A stretch of 64,000 bases of DNA, from positions 248,001-312,000 of the forward strand of contig NZ_CAIT01000009.1 of the NCBI RefSeq assembly GCF_000296815.2, read 5' to 3'. Of this stretch, positions 40,901-49,675 are shown in pieces; positions within the stretch are counted from its first letter, which is position 1, and each line of letters begins with the position of its first letter. Below the pieces are notes generated by a model. The model made no database searches and was not told the origin of the DNA. It saw only the letters and a list, made by a program, of their open reading frames with translations. A program made the position numbers and the translations under genes. The DNA is from Fibrisoma limi BUZ 3 (GTDB taxonomy: Bacteria > Bacteroidota > Bacteroidia > Cytophagales > Spirosomataceae).

Positions 40901-42004
40901 ATGAAAATTCTGTACGATCACCAGGCCTTCACGGGGGCGCGGTATGGAGGTGTGGCCCGGTATTTTTATGACCTGATTGTATCGCTCAGACAACGAGGAG
41001 TTGACGCGCGGCTGTCGGTTCGGTTTTCCAACAACGTTTACCTGTTGAACAGCAATCAGTTCCGGACGTATTCCTACCGTTACTTTCTGGGTTACATGCC
41101 GACGAGTATGCTGTTCTCGCAGGTTAACCGGCTGCTTAGTTCGGCGCAGGTGATGCAGCACGACTACGATGTGTTTCACCCGACGTTCTTCCACCCATAT
41201 TTTCTGAAGTTCATCGGCCAGAAACCGTTTGTGCTGACGTACCACGATCTGATTAAGGAACGGCTGGGCGACGCCTACGGACACCTCGACAACGCCAATA
41301 AAGACCTGAAGCAGACGCTGCTCGACCGGTCGGCGCGGGTCATTGCGGTATCGGAAAACACAAAAAAAGACCTGGTCGATCTGTTCCGCATCGACCCGGA
41401 CAAAATAACGGTGGTTCACCACGCGACCCACTTCCGCACGCTGAACGTACCGGCTGCGTTTCAGGTACAGACACCCGATACGTACCTGCTCTACGTCGGG
41501 AATCGCGGCACGTATAAAAATTTTATGCCGTTTCTGAAAGCCATTGCTCCTTCCCTGAAAAGCCATCCGCATGTGCAACTGATCTGCGCCGGGGGCGGCC
41601 CTTTCGATGCAACCGAACAGCAGCTAATTACTGAGCTTGGCCTGAACGGACGGGTGATCTTTCACGACATCGACGACTTTGTGCTGTACCGGCTCTACGA
41701 AAAAGCTCTGGCGTTTGTGTACCCGTCGCTGTACGAAGGATTCGGTATTCCGATTCTGGAGGCTTTTGCTACGGGTTGCCCGGTCGCGTTGAGCAATACG
41801 TCCTGCTTTCCAGAGGTGGCGCAGGACGCGGCCCTGTACTTCGATCCGGCGTCGGAAACGTCGATGCGGCAGGCCATCGAGCAACTCATTCAGAACGACG
41901 CACTCCGGGCGTCATTACGCCAGAAGGGCTACGTTCGGCAAGAGGCTTTCTCGCCCGAGAAGGTAACGACCCAGACCCTTCAGGTTTACCAACAAGTAGT
42001 TTAG
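40901..42004 (+). CDS. Glycosyltransferase family 4 (GT-B) protein
   Basis: 367 aa from the ATG at 40901. GT-B fold: N-terminal acceptor domain (LYDHQAFTGARYGGVARYF), hinge VIAVSENTKKDL (about 160), and a C-terminal nucleotide-sugar domain with LLYVGNRGTYKN (about 205) and the E-x7-E motif EGFGIPILEAFATGCPV (about 280). It probably transfers a hexose to a surface glycan. A second glycosyltransferase gene follows 9 bp downstream. Confidence 0.93.
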   Translation: MKILYDHQAFTGARYGGVARYFYDLIVSLRQRGVDARLSVRFSNNVYLLNSNQFRTYSYRYFLGYMPTSMLFSQVNRLLSSAQVMQHDYDVFHPTFFHPYFLKFIGQKPFVLTYHDLIKERLGDAYGHLDNANKDLKQTLLDRSARVIAVSENTKKDLVDLFRIDPDKITVVHHATHFRTLNVPAAFQVQTPDTYLLYVGNRGTYKNFMPFLKAIAPSLKSHPHVQLICAGGGPFDATEQQLITELGLNGRVIFHDIDDFVLYRLYEKALAFVYPSLYEGFGIPILEAFATGCPVALSNTSCFPEVAQDAALYFDPASETSMRQAIEQLIQNDALRASLRQKGYVRQEAFSPEKVTTQTLQVYQQVV

Positions 42005-42013
42005 CCAGTTACT

Positions 42014-43189
42014 GTGAGGAGAATTCTGCTGTTTGATTCCGTTATCGATGGGCACCACGCCGACTACCTGACCCACCTGATCAACTACTGGCTGCATCAC
42101 CAGCCGGATGGGGAGTTGCTGGTTGTTACGCAGGCGTCGTTTGAGTCAACCGTTCACCAACTGCTCGGCGGTAACCCGGCCGCGGACCGTGTTCGGTTCA
42201 TACCTATTCCGGCCCAGGCCATCGCACACACCCACCAGGCCTCCCCCCTCAACCGATCATTCCGGGAGTGGAAACTGGCTCTTTCCTACGCGGCTGAGTA
42301 TCGTCCGACGCATCTTCTGCTCATGTACGTCGATATTTTCCAGTTGAGCATGTGGCTCGGTCAGAAAGCCCCCTGTGCCGTATCGGGCATCTACTTCCGG
42401 CCGGATTTCCACTACGCCGTACGGGGCGGGTTGAAGGCCCGGCTGAACGTACTGCGTAAAAAGCTGACCTTGCGGGGTGTCCTGTTCCGGGGTGTCCTGA
42501 GCAACCTGTTCTGCCTGGATCATTCGGCGGTTCCGGCCCTGACGCAGATGAGCCCCGGCGTGAACGTATTGCCCCTACCCGATCCGGTGAAATCGTACGA
42601 CATCTCGCCTGCCGAACTGGATGAGTTACGGGCGGAGTTACAACTTGATCCCAGCCGGAAAACCTTGTTGCTTTTCGGCCACCTCGATGACCGGAAGGGC
42701 ATTGAACCACTGCTCGAAGCACTCAGGCTCGTAAAGCCAACCGTTCGGCAAGCCTTGTCCGTACTTCTTGTGGGCTCGATCAAACCTGATTTTCGGCAAC
42801 TGATTGAACAAAAAATAGCCGACGTACCCTCCGACGTTCAGATTATCCCTGTATTCAAGGAAATACGTGGCCGACGCATCCAGACGTATTTCGAACTCTC
42901 CGACTACGCGCTGGCGCTCTACCAGCGGCACGTCGGTATGGCTTCGGTCATTATTCGGGCGGCCGTATCGCGCAAACCACTGCTCTCGTCGGATTATGGC
43001 TACATGGGTCACCTGGTGCAGACCGAACAGCTTGGCCTCGTGGCAGATTCGACTTCCCCAGCGGCCATCGCCAGTATGCTTGAACAGGTGATCGACGGGA
43101 ACGTTTCCTATTCCGAAGCTAATCTGCAAAAGCTGGCCGACCAGAATTCAGACGTAGCGTTCGCGGAAACGATCCTGAGCCGGTTGTAG
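42014..43189 (+). CDS. Glycosyltransferase, GT-B type
   Basis: 391 aa from a GTG start (RRILLFDSVIDGHHADYL). N-terminal domain with GHHADYL typical of an acceptor-binding domain, and a C-terminal domain with LLFGHLDDRKGIEPLLEAL (about 217). The E-x7-E motif of GT4 is weak here, so the family subtype is uncertain. It probably works with the preceding enzyme on one glycan; no flippase or polymerase gene is adjacent. Confidence 0.85.
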   Translation: MRRILLFDSVIDGHHADYLTHLINYWLHHQPDGELLVVTQASFESTVHQLLGGNPAADRVRFIPIPAQAIAHTHQASPLNRSFREWKLALSYAAEYRPTHLLLMYVDIFQLSMWLGQKAPCAVSGIYFRPDFHYAVRGGLKARLNVLRKKLTLRGVLFRGVLSNLFCLDHSAVPALTQMSPGVNVLPLPDPVKSYDISPAELDELRAELQLDPSRKTLLLFGHLDDRKGIEPLLEALRLVKPTVRQALSVLLVGSIKPDFRQLIEQKIADVPSDVQIIPVFKEIRGRRIQTYFELSDYALALYQRHVGMASVIIRAAVSRKPLLSSDYGYMGHLVQTEQLGLVADSTSPAAIASMLEQVIDGNVSYSEANLQKLADQNSDVAFAETILSRL

Positions 43190-43207
43190 TAGTGGGGTAG
43201 TGGTTTG

Positions 43208-43246
43208 TGGTTTGTAGTTGGTTGACACCGGAGGAACTACAAACCA
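43208..43246. terminator. GGTTTGT-type hairpin between convergent genes
   Basis: TGGTTTGTAGTT (43208-43219) pairs exactly with AACTACAAACCA (43235-43246). The left side contains two tandem GGTTTGT units. It separates the glycosyltransferase gene from the convergent CHAP gene and probably terminates both. Confidence 0.6.
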
Positions 43247-43250
43247 AAAA

Positions 43251-44060
43251 CTATAGTCCCTCAATTGAAAACACATCCATCGTTGTTTTGCGGAAGTTGC
43301 GGACACGGGCAAATACGCCGGTTCCGTTGCTGGAGCCTTTGGTGTCGGTATTACCCTCAATCGTTTCGACGGTATCGTCGTCTACCCGCGTGATGACGCC
43401 CGTATGAAACCAGTCGTCTACTCCCTGGAACCGTAACAGGAATACATCCCCGGGTTTGATGCGCGACGGATCGCGACGGATCACAGCGTTTTCGGTCAGG
43501 CGACCGTTTTGCCGGCCACTCAGGGCCAGTACGTCGCAGCTAAGTGTCTTCGGCATAATGGCTGTAAACTGCCTCCCCTGCCCGGCCGCTACCTGATCGA
43601 GTACGGTCTGCACGAACCCCATGCACCACTTAAACGGCGACCCATCCATACCGTCGCAGTAGCTGCGTACCCAGGGACCAAGATTCTGCGCACTGCTGGA
43701 CTGGAGTTCGGTCGCCCGCTGTTTCAGGTGCCGTTGCGCTATCTGAATAACTGTCTGGCGGATGTTGTCGACAGGGGCCACTTTCTGAAAAGCGGTAGCC
43801 AGCGGATGGCTGAGCTCGTCGAACAGATTGGGCGTTACCACGCCGGTCGGAGTCCGTCCGACGGCTTCCTCAAAATTACGTACCGCCCGCTCCGTAGCTG
43901 GTCCAAATTGCCCGTCGACGTTTGTGGCTACGGAGGCTTCGGGAAATCGGAGTGCGCTGAGCGACAACCACTCCTGAACGCGTCTGACATCGTTGCCCTG
44001 ACTGTTGCGCTGCAGTGGAGCGCTTAGAGAGAGTTCGTCCTGAAAAGCTTTTTTCAACAT
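43251..44060 (-). CDS. Peptidoglycan-binding and CHAP-type hydrolase
   Basis: 269 aa. Residues about 13-90 form a PG_binding_1 domain (NDVRRVQEWLSL, VDGQFGPATERAVRNFEE). Residues about 100-260 are a CHAP-like cysteine peptidase/amidase: Cys 146 in PFKWCMGFVQTV, His 219 in WFHTGVITRV and Asn 237 in TIEGNTD. CHAP enzymes cleave peptidoglycan cross-links. There is no obvious signal peptide, so it may act inside the cell, leave by another route or serve in defence. Confidence 0.88.
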   Translation of the reverse strand: MLKKAFQDELSLSAPLQRNSQGNDVRRVQEWLSLSALRFPEASVATNVDGQFGPATERAVRNFEEAVGRTPTGVVTPNLFDELSHPLATAFQKVAPVDNIRQTVIQIAQRHLKQRATELQSSSAQNLGPWVRSYCDGMDGSPFKWCMGFVQTVLDQVAAGQGRQFTAIMPKTLSCDVLALSGRQNGRLTENAVIRRDPSRIKPGDVFLLRFQGVDDWFHTGVITRVDDDTVETIEGNTDTKGSSNGTGVFARVRNFRKTTMDVFSIEGL

Positions 44061-44130
44061 GGCGAGAGGAAGTTTTACCCAAATGGGGTATCAAAGGTAC
44101 AGCCATCTCTCCTAAGTTGATAGTACTCCA

Positions 44131-44184
44131 CGACCGTTAACGAAAAGGCCGACTTCCCGAAGTCGGCCTTTTCGTTAACGGTCG
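44131..44184. terminator. Bidirectional terminator palindrome
   Basis: 26-bp arms 44131-44156 and 44159-44184 are exact reverse complements around CC; each contains AAAAGGCCGACTTC or its complement. It lies between the start of the minus-strand CHAP gene and the stop of the minus-strand phosphoesterase gene, 34 bp from the latter. Confidence 0.85.
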
Positions 44185-44217
44185 AAATGCGTTTAAAGTC
44201 GTGTCCCAGCGCTTGAA

Positions 44218-46659
44218 CTAATCATCGTCGTCGTCATCGGCTTCCTCGCCCACGACCAGGAACGCCCCGCGTCGGGGAGCAGGCATTACGGAATGCTCTC
44301 CCTTCACCGCTTTCCAGATCACTTCGTTGAACTTCAGATCGTCCAGCTTGTCGGCATACCGCAGGTCAAATTTCTCGGATTCGCGGGCCGGGCCGTTCAT
44401 GGCTGTGTTCTTTGCTTCCAGATCCTGCTGAGCCGGGCGATGGGTGTAGGACGTCAGGTTCGGTGTATTGGTGAAGCAGGCAAACAGGGGCGTAGCAGCC
44501 GCGTCGTACTGGCTCATCGGCGGTAACCCCAGAATCAACTCCATCGTCCGGAGCATACCAGATGTTGAATACATGGTGTGCTCAACGTGCTTCCGCTTGG
44601 TGTACGGGCTGATCACCAGGGCCGGCGACCGGTGCGCATCGACGTGGTCGGGGCCGTTCTGGGCGTCGTCTTCCAGAATGAACACGGCCGATTCTTTCCA
44701 GATCGGGCTTTTTGATAAGTGTTCAACGAACATACCCACGGCCAGGTCATTGTCGGCTACGTGTGCAGCGGGGGTTGGCGCACCGATCCGGGCACCGCTG
44801 GTATGGTCGTTGCCGAGCCGCAACGTATTGAACCGGGGCACGGCGTTGGCCACCACCAGCGAGTCGAACTCTTTCTTCCAGAGCGTCACCCGCATCGTAT
44901 CCATCACCTTCAGATCGTAGTCGGGATAAGTCGGGCAGAAATGACCCACAAGGGCGTTCTTTTTCTGTTTGGAATACGCTTCAAATTCGCCGTAGCTCCG
45001 GTACGTAACACCGGCCCGCTGGCAATAATCCCAGATGAAGCCTTTCTTGGGAAACGCCACCGGACGGCTACCCTCGTAGTCGTAAGTACCGCCCCGGCCA
45101 CCGTAGCTCGTCGGCCAGGTTTTTTCGACGTAGTCGGTCGCATAGGCCGCCATCGACCAGTTATGCCCGTCGGCACTTACTTCCGCATCGACATAGAAGT
45201 TATCCAGCAGCACAAACTCGCGGGCCAGTGCGTGGTGGTTCGGCGTTACCTTCTCGGGGAACAGGCACAGCGACGAATCACCGTTTCCTTCCGGCATATC
45301 GCCAAATACCTGATCGTAGGTCCGGTTTTCCTTGATGATGTAAAACACGTACTTGATCGGCGACGTATCGCCCATTTTGCGCGGGATTGGGTTATTGGCT
45401 TCACCGGCCGCCAGTTTTTCCTTTTCTTTTGAGTACGGCGTGTTCTGGTACACCAGCTTCGACATAGCCGTCAGTTCTGCGGGTTTCGGCAGCGTGAACA
45501 TCGATAACGTTCCTTTGAACAGCCCGGCAATGTATTCCGTACCCGCTTCCCGGCGCTTATAGGGATTAGGGCCGTTCGGATTAGCCTGCGACGAAAATCC
45601 TTTTCCGTTAGCCACAAGCACTTTGTTACCGACGACCTTCACCGATGTAGGATACCAGCCTACCGGAATGAAACCGAGCGACCGGCTGCGGCCCGGCTTC
45701 GATACGTCGAACGCAGCCACGCAGTTGTTATCAGCATTGGCCACCAGCAGCGTTTTCTGGTCTGTTGACAAAGCGAGACCATTCGGGGTACTACCAGCCG
45801 GCGCATCGGGATACAGGGAGGTGTTGAACGTTTCCAGCACCCTGCGCGACTTCACCTCTACCAGCGATACGGAGTTGTCGTTGGCATTGGCCACGAACAG
45901 GTACTGCCCGTTGCGCGAAAACGTCATATCGTTGGGGTGGCTGCCGGTCGCGATTTCGCCGGTCAGTTTCTGTTGCTTCGGATCGTAGATAATTACTTTT
46001 TCAGCGCCCCAGACGGAAATAAACAACTCGTCGGACACCGGCGACCGCAGACAGGTAAATGCTTCGGCGGGGAGTTTGATTTTGTTCTTTACCTGCTTCG
46101 ACGCAATGTCGCAGACGTAGAGCGAACTGTCGTCTTTGGTAACGGCGTAGAGCGTCCTGCCGGCCTTGTCCACTTCTACACCCGCCACCGAGATCCGGTT
46201 GGGCCAGGGTTTACCCAGTTCGATTGAATCGGTTTTGGTCAACTGATTATTCGATACGTCGTAGATCAGAATTCGGTTGTCGTTCCCACCCGATGCAAAC
46301 AACCGCTTGCCGTCCGGGCTGAACCGGATACCTACCCATGACTTTGCGATAACGGCTTCGCTCAGGACCTTTTCGCCGGCTACATCAATCAGTTGAATAG
46401 TCTGCGTGCTCTGGCCGTTGTTAGTCACCGCCAGGCGTTTACCGTCGGCCGATACGGTCATATTGAGCGGAAGGTCACCCAGTTGCAACGAACGGCCGTG
46501 GGGGGTCAGGCTCCAGCCGTTGGGCAGCATGACCCGTTGCGTTTCCCGGCCCATCTTACCCGGTAGCTGAACCGCCCGATTGCCCGTCTGAGCCGGTTGC
46601 GCCCAGACAGTCAGCGACAGCGAGGAAAGTAGTAACGTTGGTAAGTATCTCAGCATCAT
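44218..46659 (-). CDS. YncE-type beta-propeller fused to a phosphoesterase
   Basis: 813 aa, exported (signal peptide to about VWAQ 20). Residues about 40-390 form a seven-bladed YncE-like propeller (repeats such as GTGSHPNDMTFSRNGQYLFV and LALSTDQKTLLVANADNNCV). Residues about 430-790 are a PF04185-type phosphoesterase: IIKENRTYDQVFGDMP, then NFYVDAEVSADGHNW and FILEDDAQNGPDHVDAHRSP, the metal and nucleophile region. Bacteroidota often have this fusion. It ends in an acidic tail (EEADDDDDD). It is divergent from the GbsR gene. Confidence 0.92.
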   Translation of the reverse strand: MMLRYLPTLLLSSLSLTVWAQPAQTGNRAVQLPGKMGRETQRVMLPNGWSLTPHGRSLQLGDLPLNMTVSADGKRLAVTNNGQSTQTIQLIDVAGEKVLSEAVIAKSWVGIRFSPDGKRLFASGGNDNRILIYDVSNNQLTKTDSIELGKPWPNRISVAGVEVDKAGRTLYAVTKDDSSLYVCDIASKQVKNKIKLPAEAFTCLRSPVSDELFISVWGAEKVIIYDPKQQKLTGEIATGSHPNDMTFSRNGQYLFVANANDNSVSLVEVKSRRVLETFNTSLYPDAPAGSTPNGLALSTDQKTLLVANADNNCVAAFDVSKPGRSRSLGFIPVGWYPTSVKVVGNKVLVANGKGFSSQANPNGPNPYKRREAGTEYIAGLFKGTLSMFTLPKPAELTAMSKLVYQNTPYSKEKEKLAAGEANNPIPRKMGDTSPIKYVFYIIKENRTYDQVFGDMPEGNGDSSLCLFPEKVTPNHHALAREFVLLDNFYVDAEVSADGHNWSMAAYATDYVEKTWPTSYGGRGGTYDYEGSRPVAFPKKGFIWDYCQRAGVTYRSYGEFEAYSKQKKNALVGHFCPTYPDYDLKVMDTMRVTLWKKEFDSLVVANAVPRFNTLRLGNDHTSGARIGAPTPAAHVADNDLAVGMFVEHLSKSPIWKESAVFILEDDAQNGPDHVDAHRSPALVISPYTKRKHVEHTMYSTSGMLRTMELILGLPPMSQYDAAATPLFACFTNTPNLTSYTHRPAQQDLEAKNTAMNGPARESEKFDLRYADKLDDLKFNEVIWKAVKGEHSVMPAPRRGAFLVVGEEADDDDDD

Positions 46660-46773
46660 AAAGTACGTTTATATTCATCAAATGTAAGGGTTCCCCTTTG
46701 CTGTCATTATTAAGTTTTTGTGAACGTCGTGCTGTTAAATTATGAATTATAAAATACCAGCAAAAAGGTTTAT

Positions 46774-46791
46774 TTTCAATTATTTTTGAAA
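46774..46791 (+). promoter_or_regulatory. Probable GbsR operator, site 1 (autoregulatory)
   Basis: TTTCAATTATTTTTGAAA has perfect half-sites TTTCAA and TTGAAA with a 6-bp spacer. It overlaps the -33 TTG (46786-46788) of the gbsR-like promoter. The same sequence, 17 of 18 identical, is repeated before the next gene at 47338-47355. Confidence 0.6.
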
Positions 46792-46814
46792 CTATAAAAT
46801 TAACTATACATTTG
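46786..46814 (+). promoter_or_regulatory. Promoter of the GbsR-like regulator gene
   Basis: TTG (46786-46788), an 18-bp spacer and an exact -7 box TACATTTG (46807-46814). The ATG at 46819 starts 4 bp after the -7 box, so the predicted transcript starts at or next to the start codon (leaderless). Confidence 0.5.
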
Positions 46815-46818
46815 ACGC

Positions 46819-47319
46819 ATGGAATTCACGGAGGCTAAGGACAAGTTCATTCAGACCTGGGGTACGCTAGCTACGCAGTGGGGCATTAACCGCTCGATGG
46901 CGCAGCTTCACGCCTTGCTGCTGATCTCGCCCGAACCCATGACCACCGAGGACGTGATGGAGCAATTGCAGATCTCGCGGGGCAACGCCAGCATGAACCT
47001 CCGCGACCTGATGGACTGGGGGCTTATCTACAAACAACTGAAAGCTGGCGAACGGAAAGAGTTTTACGTGGCCGAGAAAGACATCTGGAAAGTGGCTCGT
47101 CAGGTAGCAAAGGAGCGCCGTCGCCGGGAAATTACACCCGTGGTTGAGGTATTGAATGATCTGAAAGCCATCGACGCTACTACGCCGGAAGCTCAGGAGT
47201 TCAAGCGCGTTATGGAGGGATTGAGCAGCGTAGTAGGGTTTGCAGACAATACGCTCAACGCCGTTATCAGGGCCGAAGAGAACTGGCTGATGAGCCAGTT
47301 TCTGAAGGTATTTCGGTGA
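46819..47319 (+). CDS. GbsR/MarR family transcriptional regulator
   Basis: 166 aa, winged helix-turn-helix. Residues about 15-95 hold the DNA-binding domain (AQLHALLLISPEPMTTEDVM, then LQISRGNASMNLRDLMDWGL as recognition helix region), followed by a wing (KQLKAGERKEFYVAE) and a C-terminal helical dimerisation part. Proteins of the GbsR type repress envelope or osmolyte genes. Two near-identical 18-bp inverted repeats lie before this gene and before the next one, which suggests that it controls itself and the downstream three-gene operon. The ligand is unknown. Confidence 0.92.
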   Translation: MEFTEAKDKFIQTWGTLATQWGINRSMAQLHALLLISPEPMTTEDVMEQLQISRGNASMNLRDLMDWGLIYKQLKAGERKEFYVAEKDIWKVARQVAKERRRREITPVVEVLNDLKAIDATTPEAQEFKRVMEGLSSVVGFADNTLNAVIRAEENWLMSQFLKVFR

Positions 47320-47337
47320 TATTTTTTTAGCTAAAAC

Positions 47338-47355
47338 TTTCAATTATTTCTGAAA
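47338..47355 (+). promoter_or_regulatory. Probable GbsR operator, site 2
   Basis: TTTCAATTATTTCTGAAA repeats site 1 with one change. It lies 18 bp after the regulator's stop codon and 21 bp before the next start codon. A -7-like TAAAACAT follows at the same spacing as in site 1, so repressor binding would cover the -33 region here too. Confidence 0.6.
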
Positions 47356-47376
47356 ATTTAAAACATACTATAAAAC

Positions 47377-47940
47377 ATGGTTACTTCTGCTTTTCAAAAC
47401 AGTATGTATCAACGGTGGACGCTGCTACCTCTGGCTGCTTTCGTACTGAGCTGGCTTTTCGGTATTGCCTCGATCGTTGTATTCCCTTTGCTTCTGACCA
47501 CAGCTCAGTACCTAACGCTTCGGAAACATCCGGCAGTTAGCCGGCCTGCTCTTTGGTTCATCACCGCCATTACGACGACATACAGCTGGATAAAATGGGG
47601 ACCTGTCTCCCGCTTTTCAACCCCTGTCGACATTTCGGAAACCATTATGACACACTATGCTGGGCAGATCGTCAACAGCCTGTGTATCCTGTTCATCGTA
47701 CCCAATGAGCCTATCGAGACGCTGGTTCGTTGGTTCGGCAGTACGTTACTGGATGCCATTATCTGGCTGGGACTTTATAACCTCCTTCGTCAGGCAGCTC
47801 CGGATTTTACCGGAATCAATCATACCACCGGCATCCTGCCCTTTCTTACGTACTTGATAATAAGCCTGCTGGCACATAGCGTCAGCGGTCTTTTACTCCT
47901 GGACTACGCAGCAACGGGTCTGGATGAAACACCAGAATAA
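47377..47940 (+). CDS. Hypothetical multi-pass membrane protein
   Basis: 187 aa with about four or five hydrophobic segments (about residues 13-40, 52-66, 88-105, 115-132 and 148-172). No named family is recognised. It is the first gene after operator site 2 and is followed by the DCC and TIGR01777 genes (44-bp gap, then a 4-bp overlap). It probably works with them at the membrane. Confidence 0.75.
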   Translation: MVTSAFQNSMYQRWTLLPLAAFVLSWLFGIASIVVFPLLLTTAQYLTLRKHPAVSRPALWFITAITTTYSWIKWGPVSRFSTPVDISETIMTHYAGQIVNSLCILFIVPNEPIETLVRWFGSTLLDAIIWLGLYNLLRQAAPDFTGINHTTGILPFLTYLIISLLAHSVSGLLLLDYAATGLDETPE

Positions 47941-47984
47941 ATTCCCTGTCGCCCCAACTGACTGACTATGCAAATCGAAAAACT

Positions 47985-48743
47985 ATGAAAAAGCTAATCA
48001 TCTACGATGCCGACTGCCCGATGTGCCGGGCTTACACGAAGGGGTTAGTCGCCATTAACAAGAACCTTGACCGTATTCCCAACAACGCCGTAACAGATGC
48101 TTCCATCCTGAATCGTCTGGATCGCCGGCGTGCCCGCCACGAAATTCCGATGGTCGATCTCAATGGCGGTGAAACCCTTTATGGTGTTGATACCTGGCTG
48201 TATTTATTGGGTGAGCGCAGTCGTGCCTTAAGCGGCCTGTTGCCGGTACGTTGGTTCCGTCGGCTGCTTGACTTCCTGTATGCGTTTATTTCCTACAATC
48301 GCCGGATCATCATTACGGTTAGGCCCGGCCGCTGGTCATTGCTGGATCTGCAACCCGAGTTCAGGCTCAACTACCGGCTGTTATTTATTGCGCTTGTCTT
48401 TGGCTTGGTAGCCGAATTACACTATGTCTGTCACGGCGCGTTACCCTGGCTTGCTCCGATCCTGCTCGGGCTACAGATCGGGTTGGTTATCCTCCATCTG
48501 TACATTACCAAACATCCTGACTTTTTCGAAACGCTGCTGGACTACGGCGGCCACCTGGGTATGAGTTTGCTCCTGGGCGGGCTTATCCTAACGATTGGCC
48601 TAAGCGTTGCCTGGCCCGTACTTATGCCGGTTGGTTACGCCCTGACCATCGGTCAGCACTTCATCCGGAGCTATAACCTGGGCATGAACCCGTGGTTGAG
48701 TGTGAGTTTTACGCTAATTTATCTATCCATTACTGGACTATGA
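47985..48743 (+). CDS. DCC-type (DUF393) thiol-disulfide protein with membrane domain
   Basis: 252 aa. Residues 1-110 are a DCC domain with the redox motif YDADCPMCRAYTKG (Cys 11 and Cys 14). Residues about 130-250 hold about four transmembrane helices, an extension absent from the shortest DCC proteins. A six-codon frame (MQIEKL) at 47968-47988 ends in an ATGA overlap with the start of this gene, which may couple translation but may be chance. Its own stop overlaps the next start by 4 bp (ATGA). Confidence 0.9.
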   Translation: MKKLIIYDADCPMCRAYTKGLVAINKNLDRIPNNAVTDASILNRLDRRRARHEIPMVDLNGGETLYGVDTWLYLLGERSRALSGLLPVRWFRRLLDFLYAFISYNRRIIITVRPGRWSLLDLQPEFRLNYRLLFIALVFGLVAELHYVCHGALPWLAPILLGLQIGLVILHLYITKHPDFFETLLDYGGHLGMSLLLGGLILTIGLSVAWPVLMPVGYALTIGQHFIRSYNLGMNPWLSVSFTLIYLSITGL

Positions 48744-49672
48744 AACCCCACAAAATTATCCTGGCAGGTGAAACCGGCTTTCTTGGCCAGGTATTGGTTG
48801 ACTACTGGAAGGATAGCCCCATTGACATCGTTGTCCTCTCGCGGAAGCCGTACACGAGTCACGACCGCGTTCGGTACGTAACCTGGGATGGCAAATCGAT
48901 AGGCACCTGGGCTGATGAACTCAATGAAGCCGATGTGCTAATCAACCTGGCTGGCCGAACGGTAGATTGTCGCTACACCGCCAGGAACAAACGCGAGATC
49001 ATTGAATCACGTACCAAATCAACAGCCATTCTCGGGCAGGCCATCCGACAGACAGCTAACCCACCTCAACTCTGGATCAACCTATCGTCGGCCACCATCT
49101 ACCGCCATGCCCTAGACCGGCAGATGGACGAGATCACGGGCGAAACCGACAGCCCGCAGGCAGAGTACCGCTTTTCCCAGCAGGTTTGCAAAGAGTGGGA
49201 GCAAGCGTTCTGGGAGAGTGATACGCCGGAGGTCCGCAAAGTTGCCTTACGTTCCTCACTGGTTCTGGGTCGTGACGGTGGCGTATTTCCGGTTTTGAAG
49301 CGGTTAACGCGGTTTGGTCTGGGCGGGCAACAGGGCCACGGCGATCAGTTTATCAGTTGGCTTCATAAACACGACTTTGCGCGGATCATTGACTTCCTGA
49401 TCAGGAACGACGCCCTCGACGGTACGTTTAACTGTACCGCCCCCTGCCCCATTCGTAACACAGAATTCATGACATTGCTACGACGGGCATTCGGTACCCC
49501 GATTGGGCTACCCGCTACCCGGTGGATGCTGGAGATTGGTGCGTTCTTACTACGTACGGAAACAGAACTGGTTTTGAAAAGCCGTAATGTGATTCCTCGC
49601 CGATTACAGGAAGCCGGGTTTCAATTTGCTTATCCAACGGCATCCGAAGCAGTGGCTGCATTAGTAAAATAG
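48740..49672 (+). CDS. TIGR01777 family (SDR39U1-like) epimerase-like protein
   Basis: 310 aa from the ATG at 48740, which overlaps the preceding stop. An extended SDR fold with a Rossmann motif ILAGETGFLGQVLV near the N terminus, VLINLAGRTVDCRY (about 72) and NLSSATIYRH (about 115). A C-terminal DUF1731 part is included. TIGR01777 proteins bind NAD(P) but their reaction is unknown; some have been annotated as cell-division inhibitors. Genomic linkage to a DCC protein suggests a redox role. Confidence 0.92.
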   Translation: MKPHKIILAGETGFLGQVLVDYWKDSPIDIVVLSRKPYTSHDRVRYVTWDGKSIGTWADELNEADVLINLAGRTVDCRYTARNKREIIESRTKSTAILGQAIRQTANPPQLWINLSSATIYRHALDRQMDEITGETDSPQAEYRFSQQVCKEWEQAFWESDTPEVRKVALRSSLVLGRDGGVFPVLKRLTRFGLGGQQGHGDQFISWLHKHDFARIIDFLIRNDALDGTFNCTAPCPIRNTEFMTLLRRAFGTPIGLPATRWMLEIGAFLLRTETELVLKSRNVIPRRLQEAGFQFAYPTASEAVAALVK

Positions 49673-49675
49673 CGC

